A stretch of 64,000 bases of DNA from Microbacterium sp. MM2322. Its GTDB lineage: Bacteria; Actinomycetota; Actinomycetes; Actinomycetales; Microbacteriaceae. The notes below the pieces were generated by a model. That model saw nothing but the letters and a program-made list of their open reading frames with translations, did no database searches and was not told the DNA's origin. Below, one piece after another: positions 25,238 to 34,763 of this stretch (its first letter is position 1; each line of letters starts with the position of its first letter). The stretch covers positions 1,922,001 through 1,986,000 of the forward strand of contig NZ_OZ075067.1 in the NCBI RefSeq assembly GCF_964186585.1. Direction: 5' to 3'. The position numbers and the translations under genes were made by a program.

Positions 25238-26665
25238 ATGATCTCCTCCTCCATCTCCGCGACGGAGCTCGCGCGACTCATCCGCTCGGGCGAGGTCTCC
25301 GCCGTCGAGACCGCTCATCACTACCTGAACCGACTGGATGCCGCCAATCCCGACGTCAACGCGATCGTCTGGATCGACCGCGACGATGTGCTCCGCCGCG
25401 CGCAGGAGTCCGATGACCGTCTCCGCAGCGGCGACACCTCGCGCCCCTTCGAGGGCGTGCCGATGCCGATCAAGGATCTCGTCAGCGTCAAGAATCAGCC
25501 GGTCACCTGGTCCTCGCTCGCCGTCACCGAGAAGCTGGCGGAGGAGAACGAGGTGACGGTCGACCTCATCGAGGAGGCGGGGTTCGTCCTGTTCGGCCGC
25601 TCGAACAGCCCGGAGTTCGGCGCGCTGACCGCCTCGGAGAACCAGCGGTGGGGCAAGACCCGGAATCCCTGGAACCTCGAGTACACCTCGGGTGGGTCGT
25701 CGGGTGGCGCCTCCGCCGCGGTGGCGGCGGACATCGCCCCCATCGCCAACGCCTCGGACGGCGGCGGGTCCATCCGCGTGCCGTCCGCGGCGACGGGGCT
25801 CGTCGGCCTGAAGCCCAGCCGCGGCCGCATCCCGAACGACATCCGGGCGTGGGAGCACTCGACCACCGAGGGTGCCATCACACGGACGATCGAGGATGCC
25901 GCCGGCGTCCTCGACACGCTCGCCAAGGTCGACCTCCTCGGCTGGTATTCCGCTCCTGCTCCCGCTCGTCCGTACCTGGAGGAGATCCGCAGCCCCAGTC
26001 CGCGCCTCCGCGTCGGGCTGCTGCTTGAGGCGCCCACGGGTGTCGAGGTCGATCCGCAGAACCGCGAAGCTGCCGAGATCACGGCCCGCGCGCTCGAGGC
26101 GCTGGGGCACCACGTCACACCGGTGTCGCCGTTCCTCTTCAGCGAGAGGGCCACCCGCGGCTTCGCCGACCTCATCATCAACGCCTCGACGTGGTCCTCC
26201 CCCATCGAGGACCCCGAGAAGCTCGATGCGTACATCAAGTACCGCTACGACCGGGCGACACTGTTCCACGCCGGCCAGTACGCGGAGATCGCCGCCCTCC
26301 TGCAGTGGGAGACCCGTCAGGTCGCCGCGCAGTGGGGCCGAGACTTCGACATCCTCCTCACTCCGACGACGGCCGTTCCGACGCCCCGGGTCGGGTCGGT
26401 GTACGACGAGGGCAACGAGGACCCGGCCGGCCCTCGACTCACCGAGTTCCGCACGATCTCCTTCACGGCGTTCTGCAACATCGCCGGGCTCCCCGCGATC
26501 TCCCTCCCCGTCCACATCGACTCCAACGGTGTGCCGCTGGGTGCGCAGCTGGTCGGCGGCCCCTACGACGAGGCGACCCTGCTGCGCGTCGGAGCCGAGC
26601 TCGAGCAGGTCTTCGACTGGCAGCACCGTCAGGCCCCGATGGTCGCCGCCGCCGGGGTCCGGTGA
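25238..26665 (+). CDS. amidase of the amidase-signature family
   Basis: The 475-residue protein carries the Ser-cisSer-Lys triad region: Lys in PMPIKD (about residue 79), the glycine-rich GGSSGGASAAVAA block (about 148-160) and the nucleophilic Ser in DGGGSIRVPSA (about 171-178). This family hydrolyses a wide range of amides to acid and amine. AAGGAA lies shortly before the ATG. Placement between a transporter binding protein and its permeases strongly suggests that it acts on the imported compound in the cytosol. The specific amide is unknown. Confidence 0.87.
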   Translation: MISSSISATELARLIRSGEVSAVETAHHYLNRLDAANPDVNAIVWIDRDDVLRRAQESDDRLRSGDTSRPFEGVPMPIKDLVSVKNQPVTWSSLAVTEKLAEENEVTVDLIEEAGFVLFGRSNSPEFGALTASENQRWGKTRNPWNLEYTSGGSSGGASAAVAADIAPIANASDGGGSIRVPSAATGLVGLKPSRGRIPNDIRAWEHSTTEGAITRTIEDAAGVLDTLAKVDLLGWYSAPAPARPYLEEIRSPSPRLRVGLLLEAPTGVEVDPQNREAAEITARALEALGHHVTPVSPFLFSERATRGFADLIINASTWSSPIEDPEKLDAYIKYRYDRATLFHAGQYAEIAALLQWETRQVAAQWGRDFDILLTPTTAVPTPRVGSVYDEGNEDPAGPRLTEFRTISFTAFCNIAGLPAISLPVHIDSNGVPLGAQLVGGPYDEATLLRVGAELEQVFDWQHRQAPMVAAAGVR

Positions 26666-27684
26666 TGGCGGGGGTCGATCTCTCGGTCATCGCCGACGCA
26701 CCGGCGATGACCGCAGCGCGCCGGCTCGCGCGGAGCACGTGGGGCGGATTCGCCCTCCGTCGCTTCGGCGGACTGGTGCTCTCGCTGGCGCTGCTGGTCC
26801 TCCTGACCTTCCTGATCGTCCCACTCATCCCCGGCGATCCGGCCGTCGCCATCCTCGGCCCGAACGCCTCGGCCTCGGCCGTCGCGGCGCTGCGTGACAG
26901 GTTGAACCTCGACGACCCGCTCCCGTTGCAGTTCATCGAGTACCTGAAGGGGCTTTTCACCTTCGACCTCGGGCAGAGCTTCCGTTACAACACCCCGGTG
27001 ACCGACACGATCGCGACCAAGCTGCCGTACACCGCGACGACCGCCCTGGGCGCCATCGCGGTCGTCATCGTGGTGTCGATCCCGGTGGGGATGGCCGTGG
27101 GCGTCCTCACCCGGGGTGGCCGCCGGCCCTGGCTCTCGGTCGGATTCGGCGCCATCGCGGGACTGTTCGCCTCGTTCCCGGCGTACGTCGCCGGCACCCT
27201 GCTGGTCGTCGTCTTCGCCATCGGGCTGAAGCTCTTCCCCGCCGGTGGGGCGGCGACACCCGACGCCTATGTCCTGCCGATTGCGGCGCTCGCCCTGGGA
27301 CCGACCTTCGCCGTCGCCCGCGTCGTGGTCCAGGAGACCTACGGCGTGCTGCATCAGGACTTCATGCGGACCGCCCGCGGCAAGCGGCTCAGCGGCGCGC
27401 GGCTGTACATGCGTCACGCCCTGCCGAATCTGATGACGAGCACGCTGACCCTCACGGGACTCATCCTCGCGAGCATGCTCGGCGGCGCCATCGTCATCGA
27501 GACGGTCTTCAGCCTGCCGGGGCTCGGCCTCGAGGTCGTCCAGGCGATCATCTTCCGCGACTTCCCCGTCATCCAGGGCATCGTCCTGACGGTCGGAGCC
27601 CTCGCGATCCTCATCAACCTGCTGATCGACGTCATCCTCGGGCTGATCGACCCGCGCACCCTCGGAGGTTCGTCCCATGTCTGA
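26665..27684 (+). CDS. ABC transporter permease, DppB/OppB type
   Basis: The 339-residue protein has about six membrane helices. The first is near residues 35-55, followed by the conserved IPGDPAVAILGPNA extracellular segment of the DppB family. The cytoplasmic EAA loop is visible in ARGKRLSGARLYMRHALPN (about 236-254). The ATG overlaps the amidase stop by one base (TGATG), and the 3' end overlaps the next gene by 8 bp. It pairs with the permease part of the downstream fusion protein. Confidence 0.87.
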   Translation: MAGVDLSVIADAPAMTAARRLARSTWGGFALRRFGGLVLSLALLVLLTFLIVPLIPGDPAVAILGPNASASAVAALRDRLNLDDPLPLQFIEYLKGLFTFDLGQSFRYNTPVTDTIATKLPYTATTALGAIAVVIVVSIPVGMAVGVLTRGGRRPWLSVGFGAIAGLFASFPAYVAGTLLVVVFAIGLKLFPAGGAATPDAYVLPIAALALGPTFAVARVVVQETYGVLHQDFMRTARGKRLSGARLYMRHALPNLMTSTLTLTGLILASMLGGAIVIETVFSLPGLGLEVVQAIIFRDFPVIQGIVLTVGALAILINLLIDVILGLIDPRTLGGSSHV

Positions 27685-29359
27685 ACGACGCACCCGACGG
27701 ATGCCGGTGTCTCTCATCGCGGGTCTGGCGATGCTCGGCATCCTGATCGTGCTCGCCGTCGTCGCTCCTCTCATCTGGGGTGAGAGCGCCACGACGGTGA
27801 GTCCGAACACCCGCATGGCCCCGTCGGCCGACCACCTGATGGGAACGGACGACCTCGGTCGCGACGTCCTCGCCCGCACCCTCGTCGCCACCCGCCTGAC
27901 TCTCCTGATGGCGGCGGCGGCCACCGTCGGCTCGGTCGTGCTGGGCGTGCTCATCGGCGGTCTCGTCTGGGTCGCGAGCCGTCGGGTCCGGGAGTGGGTG
28001 CTGCGCATCGTCGACTCGACCGTCGCGTTCCCCTCACTGGTCCTCGCCCTCGTGATCGCCGCGATCCTCGGAGCCGGGATGGTGCCCGCGATCATCGCGA
28101 TCGCGATCGCGGGCGTGCCGAGCTTCGCGCGCATCACGTCCAACATGACGGGCGCCGTCGCGACCCGGGACTTCGTCGGGACGGCACGCCTGCTCGGTGT
28201 GCCGCGCGTCGCGCTGTTCTTCCGGCACCTTCTGCCCAACATCTCAGGACCGCTGCTCGTCTTGATCGCGTCGAGCTTCGCGCTCACCCTCCTCGACATC
28301 TCGAGCCTGTCCTTCGTCGGCCTCGGTGTGCAGAGCCCCGACTTCGACTGGGGACGGCTTCTCAACGAGGGGCTGCCCGCGGTCTACGACCAGCCGCTGC
28401 AGGTCGTCGGTCCTGCCGTGATGCTCGTCTTCGCAGGCGTCGCGGCGATGCTGACCGGTGACGGTCTCGCAACGTGGCTCGATCCCCGCAGCTCTCACCA
28501 CCGGCGGATGACGCGTCTGCCGGCCACGCCGCGCGGCACGTCGACGTCGCCCGATGCGCTCGTCGAGGTTCGCGGGCTCACCGTCCGTGCGCCGAACGGC
28601 ACGACGCTCGTCGACGGCATCAACTTCGACATCGCACCGGGCGAGATCCTGGGCCTCGTCGGCGAGTCCGGCTCCGGCAAATCGATGACCGCGATGGCGC
28701 TCGCTCGGCTGCAGGCCGACGGCGTCGTCGTCGATGCGAGCGTGCTGCGCCTCGGTGACCTCGACCTGCTGTCGAACCGGCACCGCGGGCGGTTGGCGAA
28801 GGAGATCGGGCTCGTCTACCAGGACCCCGGATCGACGTTCAACCCGGCGCTGCGCATGTCCGCGCAGCTCACCGAGGTCGCCCGCGTCCACCTGGGGCTG
28901 TCCCGTCGCGCGGCCAAGGCCACGCTCATCGACCGGCTGACCGACATGCGGATCCGCGACCCGAAGACGGTGATGGATCAGCATCCCTTCCAGCTGTCGG
29001 GCGGGATGCTGCAGCGCGCCACCATCGCCTCGTCGCTCGTCACCGACCCGAAGCTGCTGATCGCGGACGAGCCGACGACGGCACTCGATGTCACCGTGCA
29101 GGCCGAGGTCCTCCGGGCGCTGCGCAAACTCAACCAGGAGCACGGCACCGCGGTCCTGTTCATCTCGCACGACATCGGTGTGGTCGAGGCGCTGTGCGAC
29201 CGCGTCCTCGTTATGCGGCACGGCGCGATCGTCGAGCGCCTCGACGTCGAGGCGCTGCGGCGGCGCGAGGTCCAGCATCCGTACACGCGGGCACTGCTGG
29301 AGGCCACGCCCACCCTCACCATCACGCCCCGCCCACTCGAGGAGAGCCCCCGTGTCTGA
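27677..29359 (+). CDS. ABC transporter permease-ATPase fusion (DppC-DppD type)
   Basis: The 560-residue protein joins two proteins that are usually separate. Residues about 1-275 form a DppC-type permease (MGTDDLGRDVLAR, then the EAA loop with TARLLGVPRVALFFRHLLPN). Residues about 290-555 form an ABC ATPase with Walker A GESGSGKS (about 329-336), signature LSGGMLQRA, Walker B LIADEPTTALD (about 461) and ISHDIG. The joining linker is about 20 residues. Start and stop overlap both neighbours by 8 bp. The reading frame is clean, so this is a true fusion rather than a sequencing artefact. Confidence 0.86.
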   Translation: MSERRTRRMPVSLIAGLAMLGILIVLAVVAPLIWGESATTVSPNTRMAPSADHLMGTDDLGRDVLARTLVATRLTLLMAAAATVGSVVLGVLIGGLVWVASRRVREWVLRIVDSTVAFPSLVLALVIAAILGAGMVPAIIAIAIAGVPSFARITSNMTGAVATRDFVGTARLLGVPRVALFFRHLLPNISGPLLVLIASSFALTLLDISSLSFVGLGVQSPDFDWGRLLNEGLPAVYDQPLQVVGPAVMLVFAGVAAMLTGDGLATWLDPRSSHHRRMTRLPATPRGTSTSPDALVEVRGLTVRAPNGTTLVDGINFDIAPGEILGLVGESGSGKSMTAMALARLQADGVVVDASVLRLGDLDLLSNRHRGRLAKEIGLVYQDPGSTFNPALRMSAQLTEVARVHLGLSRRAAKATLIDRLTDMRIRDPKTVMDQHPFQLSGGMLQRATIASSLVTDPKLLIADEPTTALDVTVQAEVLRALRKLNQEHGTAVLFISHDIGVVEALCDRVLVMRHGAIVERLDVEALRRREVQHPYTRALLEATPTLTITPRPLEESPRV

Positions 29360-30191
29360 CACCCCCGAATCCGCGCCCGTCCTCCGGATCACGGGCCTCG
29401 ACGTCGACCTCGGTTCGGGGCTGCGGACCGCCCGCGTGCTGACGCAGGTGAACCTCGACGTCGCGCGCGGCAGCGCGGTGGGCGTCGTCGGCGAGTCGGG
29501 GTCGGGAAAGTCGACGCTCGCGAAGACGATCATCGGTCTCCACCGCGCGACGGCAGGGTCGATCGTCTACGACGGCACCGACCTGACCACCGTCCGTCGG
29601 AAGGCCCTTCAGCCGCTCCGCCGACGCCTGCAGTACATCCCGCAGGATCCGTTCTCCTCGCTGGACCCGCGCCGGACGATCGGCCAGACCCTCGCCGAGG
29701 CGATCGACCCCGTCCACGCGCGGCTCCGCCGTCACCGGGAGAGGATCGTCGACGCCCTCGCCGCCGTGACGCTCGGCGAGGACACCGTGGACCGCTATCC
29801 GCACGAGTTCTCGGGCGGGCAGCGGCAGCGCATCGCCATCGCCCGCGCACTGGTCGTCGATCCCGAGGTCATCATCGCGGACGAGATCACGTCCGCGCTC
29901 GACGTCTCGACGCAGGCAGAGGTGCTGCGGCTGCTCGCACGCCTGCGTGCGGACCTGGGCATCACGATGCTGTTCATCTCGCACAACCTGGCCGTCGTCG
30001 AAGAGCTCTGCGATCACGTGATGGTGCTGCTCCACGGTCGCGTCGTGGAGGCGGGGCCGACGGCCGAGGTGTTCTCCGACCCGCAGGACCCCTACACCCG
30101 GACGCTCCTGGAGTCCGTCCCCGGAGGACCGGCCTTCGACGTCACCGCTCCGCTCCTCACGGCGCCCGTGCGGACCCTCTCGCCCCGGTGA
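29352..30191 (+). CDS. ABC transporter ATP-binding protein, DppF/OppF type
   Basis: The 279-residue protein has Walker A GESGSGKST (about 44-52), the oligopeptide-type QDPFSSLDPR Q-loop, SGGQRQRI signature, IADEITSALD Walker B and ISHNLA switch, ending in a short oligo_HPY-like tail. In Walker B the usual P after DE is replaced by I (DEITSALD), which occurs in some family members. It works with the ATPase half of the upstream fusion as a heterodimer. The GTG start lies 8 bp inside the upstream gene. Confidence 0.86.
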   Translation: MSDTPESAPVLRITGLDVDLGSGLRTARVLTQVNLDVARGSAVGVVGESGSGKSTLAKTIIGLHRATAGSIVYDGTDLTTVRRKALQPLRRRLQYIPQDPFSSLDPRRTIGQTLAEAIDPVHARLRRHRERIVDALAAVTLGEDTVDRYPHEFSGGQRQRIAIARALVVDPEVIIADEITSALDVSTQAEVLRLLARLRADLGITMLFISHNLAVVEELCDHVMVLLHGRVVEAGPTAEVFSDPQDPYTRTLLESVPGGPAFDVTAPLLTAPVRTLSPR

Positions 30192-30232
30192 CCGGCGCAT
30201 CCTCCCTCCCCACCCCCGTAACAGGAGCTGCA

Positions 30233-33103
30233 GTGACCGAGGTCTTCGACTACTTCGTACAGGTGGAACTGCCCACCCCGACCCTCGCCGACGACGAGGT
30301 GAGGCGACTGTTCGCGGCATCCTTCGGCGTCGAGGTCGACCTCCGTTCCCTCGGCAGCCAGCAGGACCAGAACTTCCGCGTGTTCGCCGTGGGCTCCGAC
30401 GAGCCGCTCGGCGTCCTCAAGCTCAGCAACCCCGTCTTCAGCGAGGGCGAGATCGAGATGCAGGATGCCGCGGCATCCGTCGTCGCGGAGCGGGACCCGG
30501 CCCTGCGCATCCCGAAGATCGTCGCGGGCCCGCACGGCGCGATGTCGACGTGGTGGGACTCGTCGGAGGGACGCATCCACGCCCGCGTCATCGAGAACAT
30601 CTCCGGCCGCACCCTGATGGGCTCGGACTACCTCTCCCCCGCTGTCGTGGAGCGCATGGGCGAGCTGTCCGCCCGCGTCAGCATCGCCCTCGCCGACTTC
30701 GCGCACCCCGCGAGCGGCCGCATCCTGCAGTGGGACCTCCGTTACGCCGCACGCGTCGTCGACACCCTTCTGCCGAGCGAACCCGATGCCGACGTGCGGA
30801 GCTTCGTCGAACGCGCCGTGAGTGACGCACGGAGCAGTCTCGACGCCGTCTCGGCCGACCTGCCGATGCAGGCGGGACACTTCGACATCACCGACGACAA
30901 CATCCTGCGGCCGGGCCCGGGCCTCCTCCCCGACGCCGTCATCGACTTCGGCGACGTGGCGAAATCCTGGCGCGTGGGCGAGCTCGCCGTGACGCTGTCG
31001 TCGGTGCTCCACCACGACGGTGCCGACGCGACGAGCACCCTGCCCGCGATCCGCGCGTTCCACGCCCGCCGGCCGCTCGACGAGAACGAGATCGTCGCCC
31101 TGTGGCCTCTCGTGGTTCTCCGCGGCGCCGTCCTCGTCCTCAGCGGGCGCGCGCAGGTGCGTCTCGACGAAGACAACGCGTACGCCAGCACCGCACTCGA
31201 GCGGGAGTTCCGCGTCCTCGAGCGCGCGGCCGCCGCGCCGGTGCCGGTCGTCACCGAACTGATCCGCGATGCGCTCGCGCTCGAGCCCACCGGCGCGGCG
31301 CAGCCCTGGCAGGGCAGCCCCGTCGTCTCGCTCGGCGACGCCCGTGTCGAGCTGGATGCCGGGACCCTCTCGCCCCTCAACGACGACGGCGCGTGGCAAC
31401 GAGCCGCCACCCTCGACGACGCTGCGCTGCGCGCGCTCGACCTCGGCGCGAGCGCCGTGACTCTGCCGGCGTGGCAGCCGATCCTCACGGGCTCGACAGT
31501 GCGGCCCCGGAACGAGGCGGCAACGATCCCCACGGGTGTCACGCTCTGGCTCGCCGCCCCCGCCCCGCTTCCAGCCGGCACCGTCTCCGACGGCGTCCTC
31601 ACCTGGACGAACGGCGACGACGCGATCCGCATCTCCGGACTCCCGATGGATGCCGACGCCGCCACCCTCCCGGCGCGGACCCGCCTCTACGTCCAGCGTC
31701 ACCGGGCGTCCGGGCCGATCCCGCCCGCGATGACGACCGCCGAGTACGCCACCGCCTGGCGGCGGGTCGCGGGAGACCCGTCCGCTGCGCTCGGGCTCGA
31801 GCCCGCGGCATCCGGAACCTCGTCCGCCGAGGTCCTCGAGCGCCGCCACCGGGTCCTCGCCGAGGTGCAGGAGCACTACTACTCGACTCCCCCGCAGATC
31901 GAGCGCGGCTGGCGCGAGCACCTCGCCGACGTCGACGGCCGGGTCTACCTCGACATGGTCAACAACGTCGCCTCGGTCGGCCACGCGCACCCGCACGTCG
32001 TCGCCGCGGCCACCCGGCAGATGCACCTGCTCAACACGAACTCCCGCTTCCACTACGGCGCGATCGCCGAGTACGCCGAGCGGATCGCGGCGAAACTGCC
32101 GGAGGAGCTCGACACGGTCTTCTTCGTGAACTCGGGCTCGGAGGCCACCGACCTCGCCGTGCGGCTCGCCATGGCGTCGACGGGTCGCCGCGACATCGTC
32201 GCGATGCGTGAGGCGTACCACGGCTGGACCTACGCGAGCGATGCCATCTCGACGTCGATCGCCGACAACCCGAACGCGCTCACCACGCGGCCCGACTGGG
32301 TGCACACCGTCGCTGCGGCGAACTCCTTCCGCGGCGAGCACCGGGGGGTGGATGCCGCCCGTTACGCCCCCGAGGCCGTCGCCGTGATCGACGCCCTGGC
32401 CGCTGACGGCCGCGCACCGGCGGGGTTCATCTGCGAGTCGTACTTCGGCAACGCCGGCGGTGTCGCCCTCCCCGACGGCTACCTGCAGGAGGTTTACGCG
32501 GCGATCCGGCGGCACGGCGGCATCGCCATCGCCGATGAGGTGCAGGTCGGTTTCGGCCGACTCGGCGAGTGGTTCTGGGGTTTCGAGCAGCAGGACGCTG
32601 TGCCCGACGTGGTGGCCGTCGCCAAGTCGATCGGCGGCGGGCATCCGATCGGCGCCGTCATCACCCGCCGTGACATCGCCGATCGCTACCGCACGGGCGG
32701 GTACTTCTTCTCCTCGACCGGCGGCTCGCCCGTCTCCGCCGTGGTCGGCATGGCCGTCCTCGACGTCATCGAGAATGACGATCTGCCCGGCAACGCGTAC
32801 ACCGTCGGCAGCCATCTGAAGCGCCGGCTCGAGGCGCTCGGCGCCGACCACCCCATCGTCGGACGCGTCCACGGGTCGGGGCTGTACCTCGGTCTCGAGT
32901 TCGTCCGCGACCGCGAGACCCTGGAGCCCGCGACGGCGGAGACCGCGGCGATCTGTTCGCGTCTGCTCGAACTCGGCGTGATCATGCAGCCGACCGGCGA
33001 CTTCCAGAACGTCCTCAAGATCAAGCCGCCGATGGTCCTCACGCAGGCATCCGCGGACTACTTCGCCGATGCGCTCCGCCGCGTGCTCGAGACCGGCTGG
33101 TGA
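30233..33103 (+). CDS. bifunctional APH-like kinase / class III PLP enzyme (probable amino-alcohol kinase and O-phosphate phospho-lyase)
   Basis: The protein has about 956 residues. Residues about 10-330 are an aminoglycoside-phosphotransferase-like kinase with catalytic HFDITDDN (about 215-222) and metal-binding DFGDV (about 240). A poorly conserved linker domain spans about 340-530. Residues about 540-955 are a class III aminotransferase fold with NSGSEA, a DEVQVGFGR block and the PLP lysine near 798 (AVAKSIGGGHP). The same two activities occur in human hydroxylysine kinase and phosphohydroxylysine or phosphoethanolamine phospho-lyase (AGXT2L family). This suggests phosphorylation of an amino alcohol followed by elimination to an aldehyde, ammonia and phosphate. 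AGGAG five bases upstream supports the GTG at 30233; a GTG at 30188 overlapping the transporter gene is the alternative. The substrate is unknown, and a true transaminase is possible. Confidence 0.75.
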   Translation: MTEVFDYFVQVELPTPTLADDEVRRLFAASFGVEVDLRSLGSQQDQNFRVFAVGSDEPLGVLKLSNPVFSEGEIEMQDAAASVVAERDPALRIPKIVAGPHGAMSTWWDSSEGRIHARVIENISGRTLMGSDYLSPAVVERMGELSARVSIALADFAHPASGRILQWDLRYAARVVDTLLPSEPDADVRSFVERAVSDARSSLDAVSADLPMQAGHFDITDDNILRPGPGLLPDAVIDFGDVAKSWRVGELAVTLSSVLHHDGADATSTLPAIRAFHARRPLDENEIVALWPLVVLRGAVLVLSGRAQVRLDEDNAYASTALEREFRVLERAAAAPVPVVTELIRDALALEPTGAAQPWQGSPVVSLGDARVELDAGTLSPLNDDGAWQRAATLDDAALRALDLGASAVTLPAWQPILTGSTVRPRNEAATIPTGVTLWLAAPAPLPAGTVSDGVLTWTNGDDAIRISGLPMDADAATLPARTRLYVQRHRASGPIPPAMTTAEYATAWRRVAGDPSAALGLEPAASGTSSAEVLERRHRVLAEVQEHYYSTPPQIERGWREHLADVDGRVYLDMVNNVASVGHAHPHVVAAATRQMHLLNTNSRFHYGAIAEYAERIAAKLPEELDTVFFVNSGSEATDLAVRLAMASTGRRDIVAMREAYHGWTYASDAISTSIADNPNALTTRPDWVHTVAAANSFRGEHRGVDAARYAPEAVAVIDALAADGRAPAGFICESYFGNAGGVALPDGYLQEVYAAIRRHGGIAIADEVQVGFGRLGEWFWGFEQQDAVPDVVAVAKSIGGGHPIGAVITRRDIADRYRTGGYFFSSTGGSPVSAVVGMAVLDVIENDDLPGNAYTVGSHLKRRLEALGADHPIVGRVHGSGLYLGLEFVRDRETLEPATAETAAICSRLLELGVIMQPTGDFQNVLKIKPPMVLTQASADYFADALRRVLETGW

Positions 33104-33143
33104 CCCCTACGCCCATGTCCATCCCCGTTCCGGAGGTCACCTC

Positions 33144-34763
33144 GTGAACCGCACCGTCCTCACCCGCGCACGCATCCTCGACGCCGCCACGGCAGAGCTC
33201 TCGCCCGAGACGACGATCGTCATCGAGGGCGACACGATCGCGGCGATCGGCGACGCTCCCGCCGGTGGTCAGGCGATCGACCTCGGCGGCCGCGTCGTCG
33301 TCCCCGGCTTCGTCGACTCCCATGTCCACCTCGGGTGGCTCGGTGCCAGCCTGGCGAACGTCCCGCTGACCGACGCCGCCGACCTCGGCGAGATCCAGCG
33401 CCGGCTGGTCGCGGCGCGTGCAGGGCTCGACGAGGACGCGACGATGCTCGTCGGCAAGGGCTGGCTCTTCGACGCGGTCGACGGCGAGCCCACCGCCGCC
33501 ATGATCGACGCCGTGGTCGACGACATCCCGGTCTTCCTCAACTGCAACGACATGCACTCCGTATGGGCGAACTCCGCAGCGCTCCACGCTCTGGGGGTGG
33601 ATGCCTCGACCCCCGATCCCGCCGGCGGACGCATCGCGCGACTCGCCTCGGGCGAACCCGCGGGCATGCTCTACGAGCGCGCCGCCCACGAGATCGCGTG
33701 GGACTACATCGCGCGGGAGACGAGCGACGACGACCGGGTCGTCTCGGCGAAACGCGCGCTCGACGCCTTCGCCGCCGCGGGTGTGACCTCGGTCGTGGAT
33801 ATGGGGATGAACGGCGCGGACTGGCGTGCGCTGCAGACCCTCGCCGAGCAGAGCGGTGGATCGCTCCCTGTGCGTGTCAGCGCCCACTGGCTCGTCGCCG
33901 ACGCCGGCGACGACGAGGGGAATCTCGCTCAGGTCCGGCGGGCGATGGCCGCGCGCGCGGAGTCGACGGAGTGGCTGGATGTCATCGGCATCAAGCTGAT
34001 CCTCGACGGCACGATTGATGCGTGTACGGCTGCCATGCGGCATCCGTATGCCGACGGCAGCAACGACGACCTCCTGTGGGACGTCGACCGCCTGCACCGG
34101 GTGGCGACCGACGCGGATGCCGTGCAGTTGCGGCTGGCGATCCACGCGATCGGCGACCGCGCGAGTTCGATCGCGCTCGACGTGCTGGAGAGGGTCGTCG
34201 CCGAGAATCCGTCGTGGGATCGGCGGCCGCGGATCGAGCACCTCGAGGTGGTCGCCGACGAGACTCCCGCACGGATGGCCGCGCTCGGCGTCACGGCATC
34301 CGTTCAGCCCGTGCATGCCGACCCGGCGATCCAGTCGAACTGGCGGGCGGTCCTGGGAGACGACCGCGTGGAGCGGGGATTCGCGTGGCCGCTCTTCAGC
34401 GAAGCGGGGGCTCTCGTCGCCTTCGGCACCGACGCGCCGACCGCGCCGCACGAGGCGCTCGACAACCTCTTCGTCGCGACGACCCGTCGCTCCGCGCTCG
34501 ACCCGAGCCTGCCGGCGAACCACCCGCAGTGGTCCCTCCCCCTCGATGCGGCGTTCCGTCACGCGACGATCGACTCCGCGGCATCCTTCGCCGTCGACGA
34601 CCGGGTGGGCAGGATCGCGACGGGCTATCGCGCCGATCTGACGGTTCTCGACCGCGATCCCGCGGAAGCGGACGGATTGCGGGGCAACGCCGTCGCCCTG
34701 ACGATCAACGCAGGACGCGTCGTCTTCACGGGCGAGGCCGCCGACCGGGTCACGGCTCGGTAG
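33144..34763 (+). CDS. amidohydrolase family protein, YtcJ-like
   Basis: The 539-residue protein is a metal-dependent hydrolase of the amidohydrolase superfamily with the N-terminal beta-sandwich and the first metal motif in VPGFVDSHVHLGW (about 52-64). Later ligands appear in HAIGDRA (about 333), IEHLEVV and the catalytic Asp in FGTDAP (about 432). The architecture matches YtcJ/AepA proteins, which hydrolyse C-N bonds. GGAGG seven bases before the GTG at 33144 fixes the start. It follows the kinase-lyase gene by 40 bp and overlaps the convergent marR by 14 bp. Confidence 0.82.
   Translation: MNRTVLTRARILDAATAELSPETTIVIEGDTIAAIGDAPAGGQAIDLGGRVVVPGFVDSHVHLGWLGASLANVPLTDAADLGEIQRRLVAARAGLDEDATMLVGKGWLFDAVDGEPTAAMIDAVVDDIPVFLNCNDMHSVWANSAALHALGVDASTPDPAGGRIARLASGEPAGMLYERAAHEIAWDYIARETSDDDRVVSAKRALDAFAAAGVTSVVDMGMNGADWRALQTLAEQSGGSLPVRVSAHWLVADAGDDEGNLAQVRRAMAARAESTEWLDVIGIKLILDGTIDACTAAMRHPYADGSNDDLLWDVDRLHRVATDADAVQLRLAIHAIGDRASSIALDVLERVVAENPSWDRRPRIEHLEVVADETPARMAALGVTASVQPVHADPAIQSNWRAVLGDDRVERGFAWPLFSEAGALVAFGTDAPTAPHEALDNLFVATTRRSALDPSLPANHPQWSLPLDAAFRHATIDSAASFAVDDRVGRIATGYRADLTVLDRDPAEADGLRGNAVALTINAGRVVFTGEAADRVTAR

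Noticed and set aside
30188..30232. GTG at 30188 as start of the kinase/phospho-lyase gene
   Set aside because: It would overlap the transporter gene by 4 bp, which is possible, but AGGAG lies at the right distance before the GTG at 30233 and the extra 15 residues show no conserved features.
30092..32872. Minus-strand open frame of about 930 codons opposite the kinase/phospho-lyase gene
   Set aside because: It is a shadow of the real gene, with no domain and no start signal.
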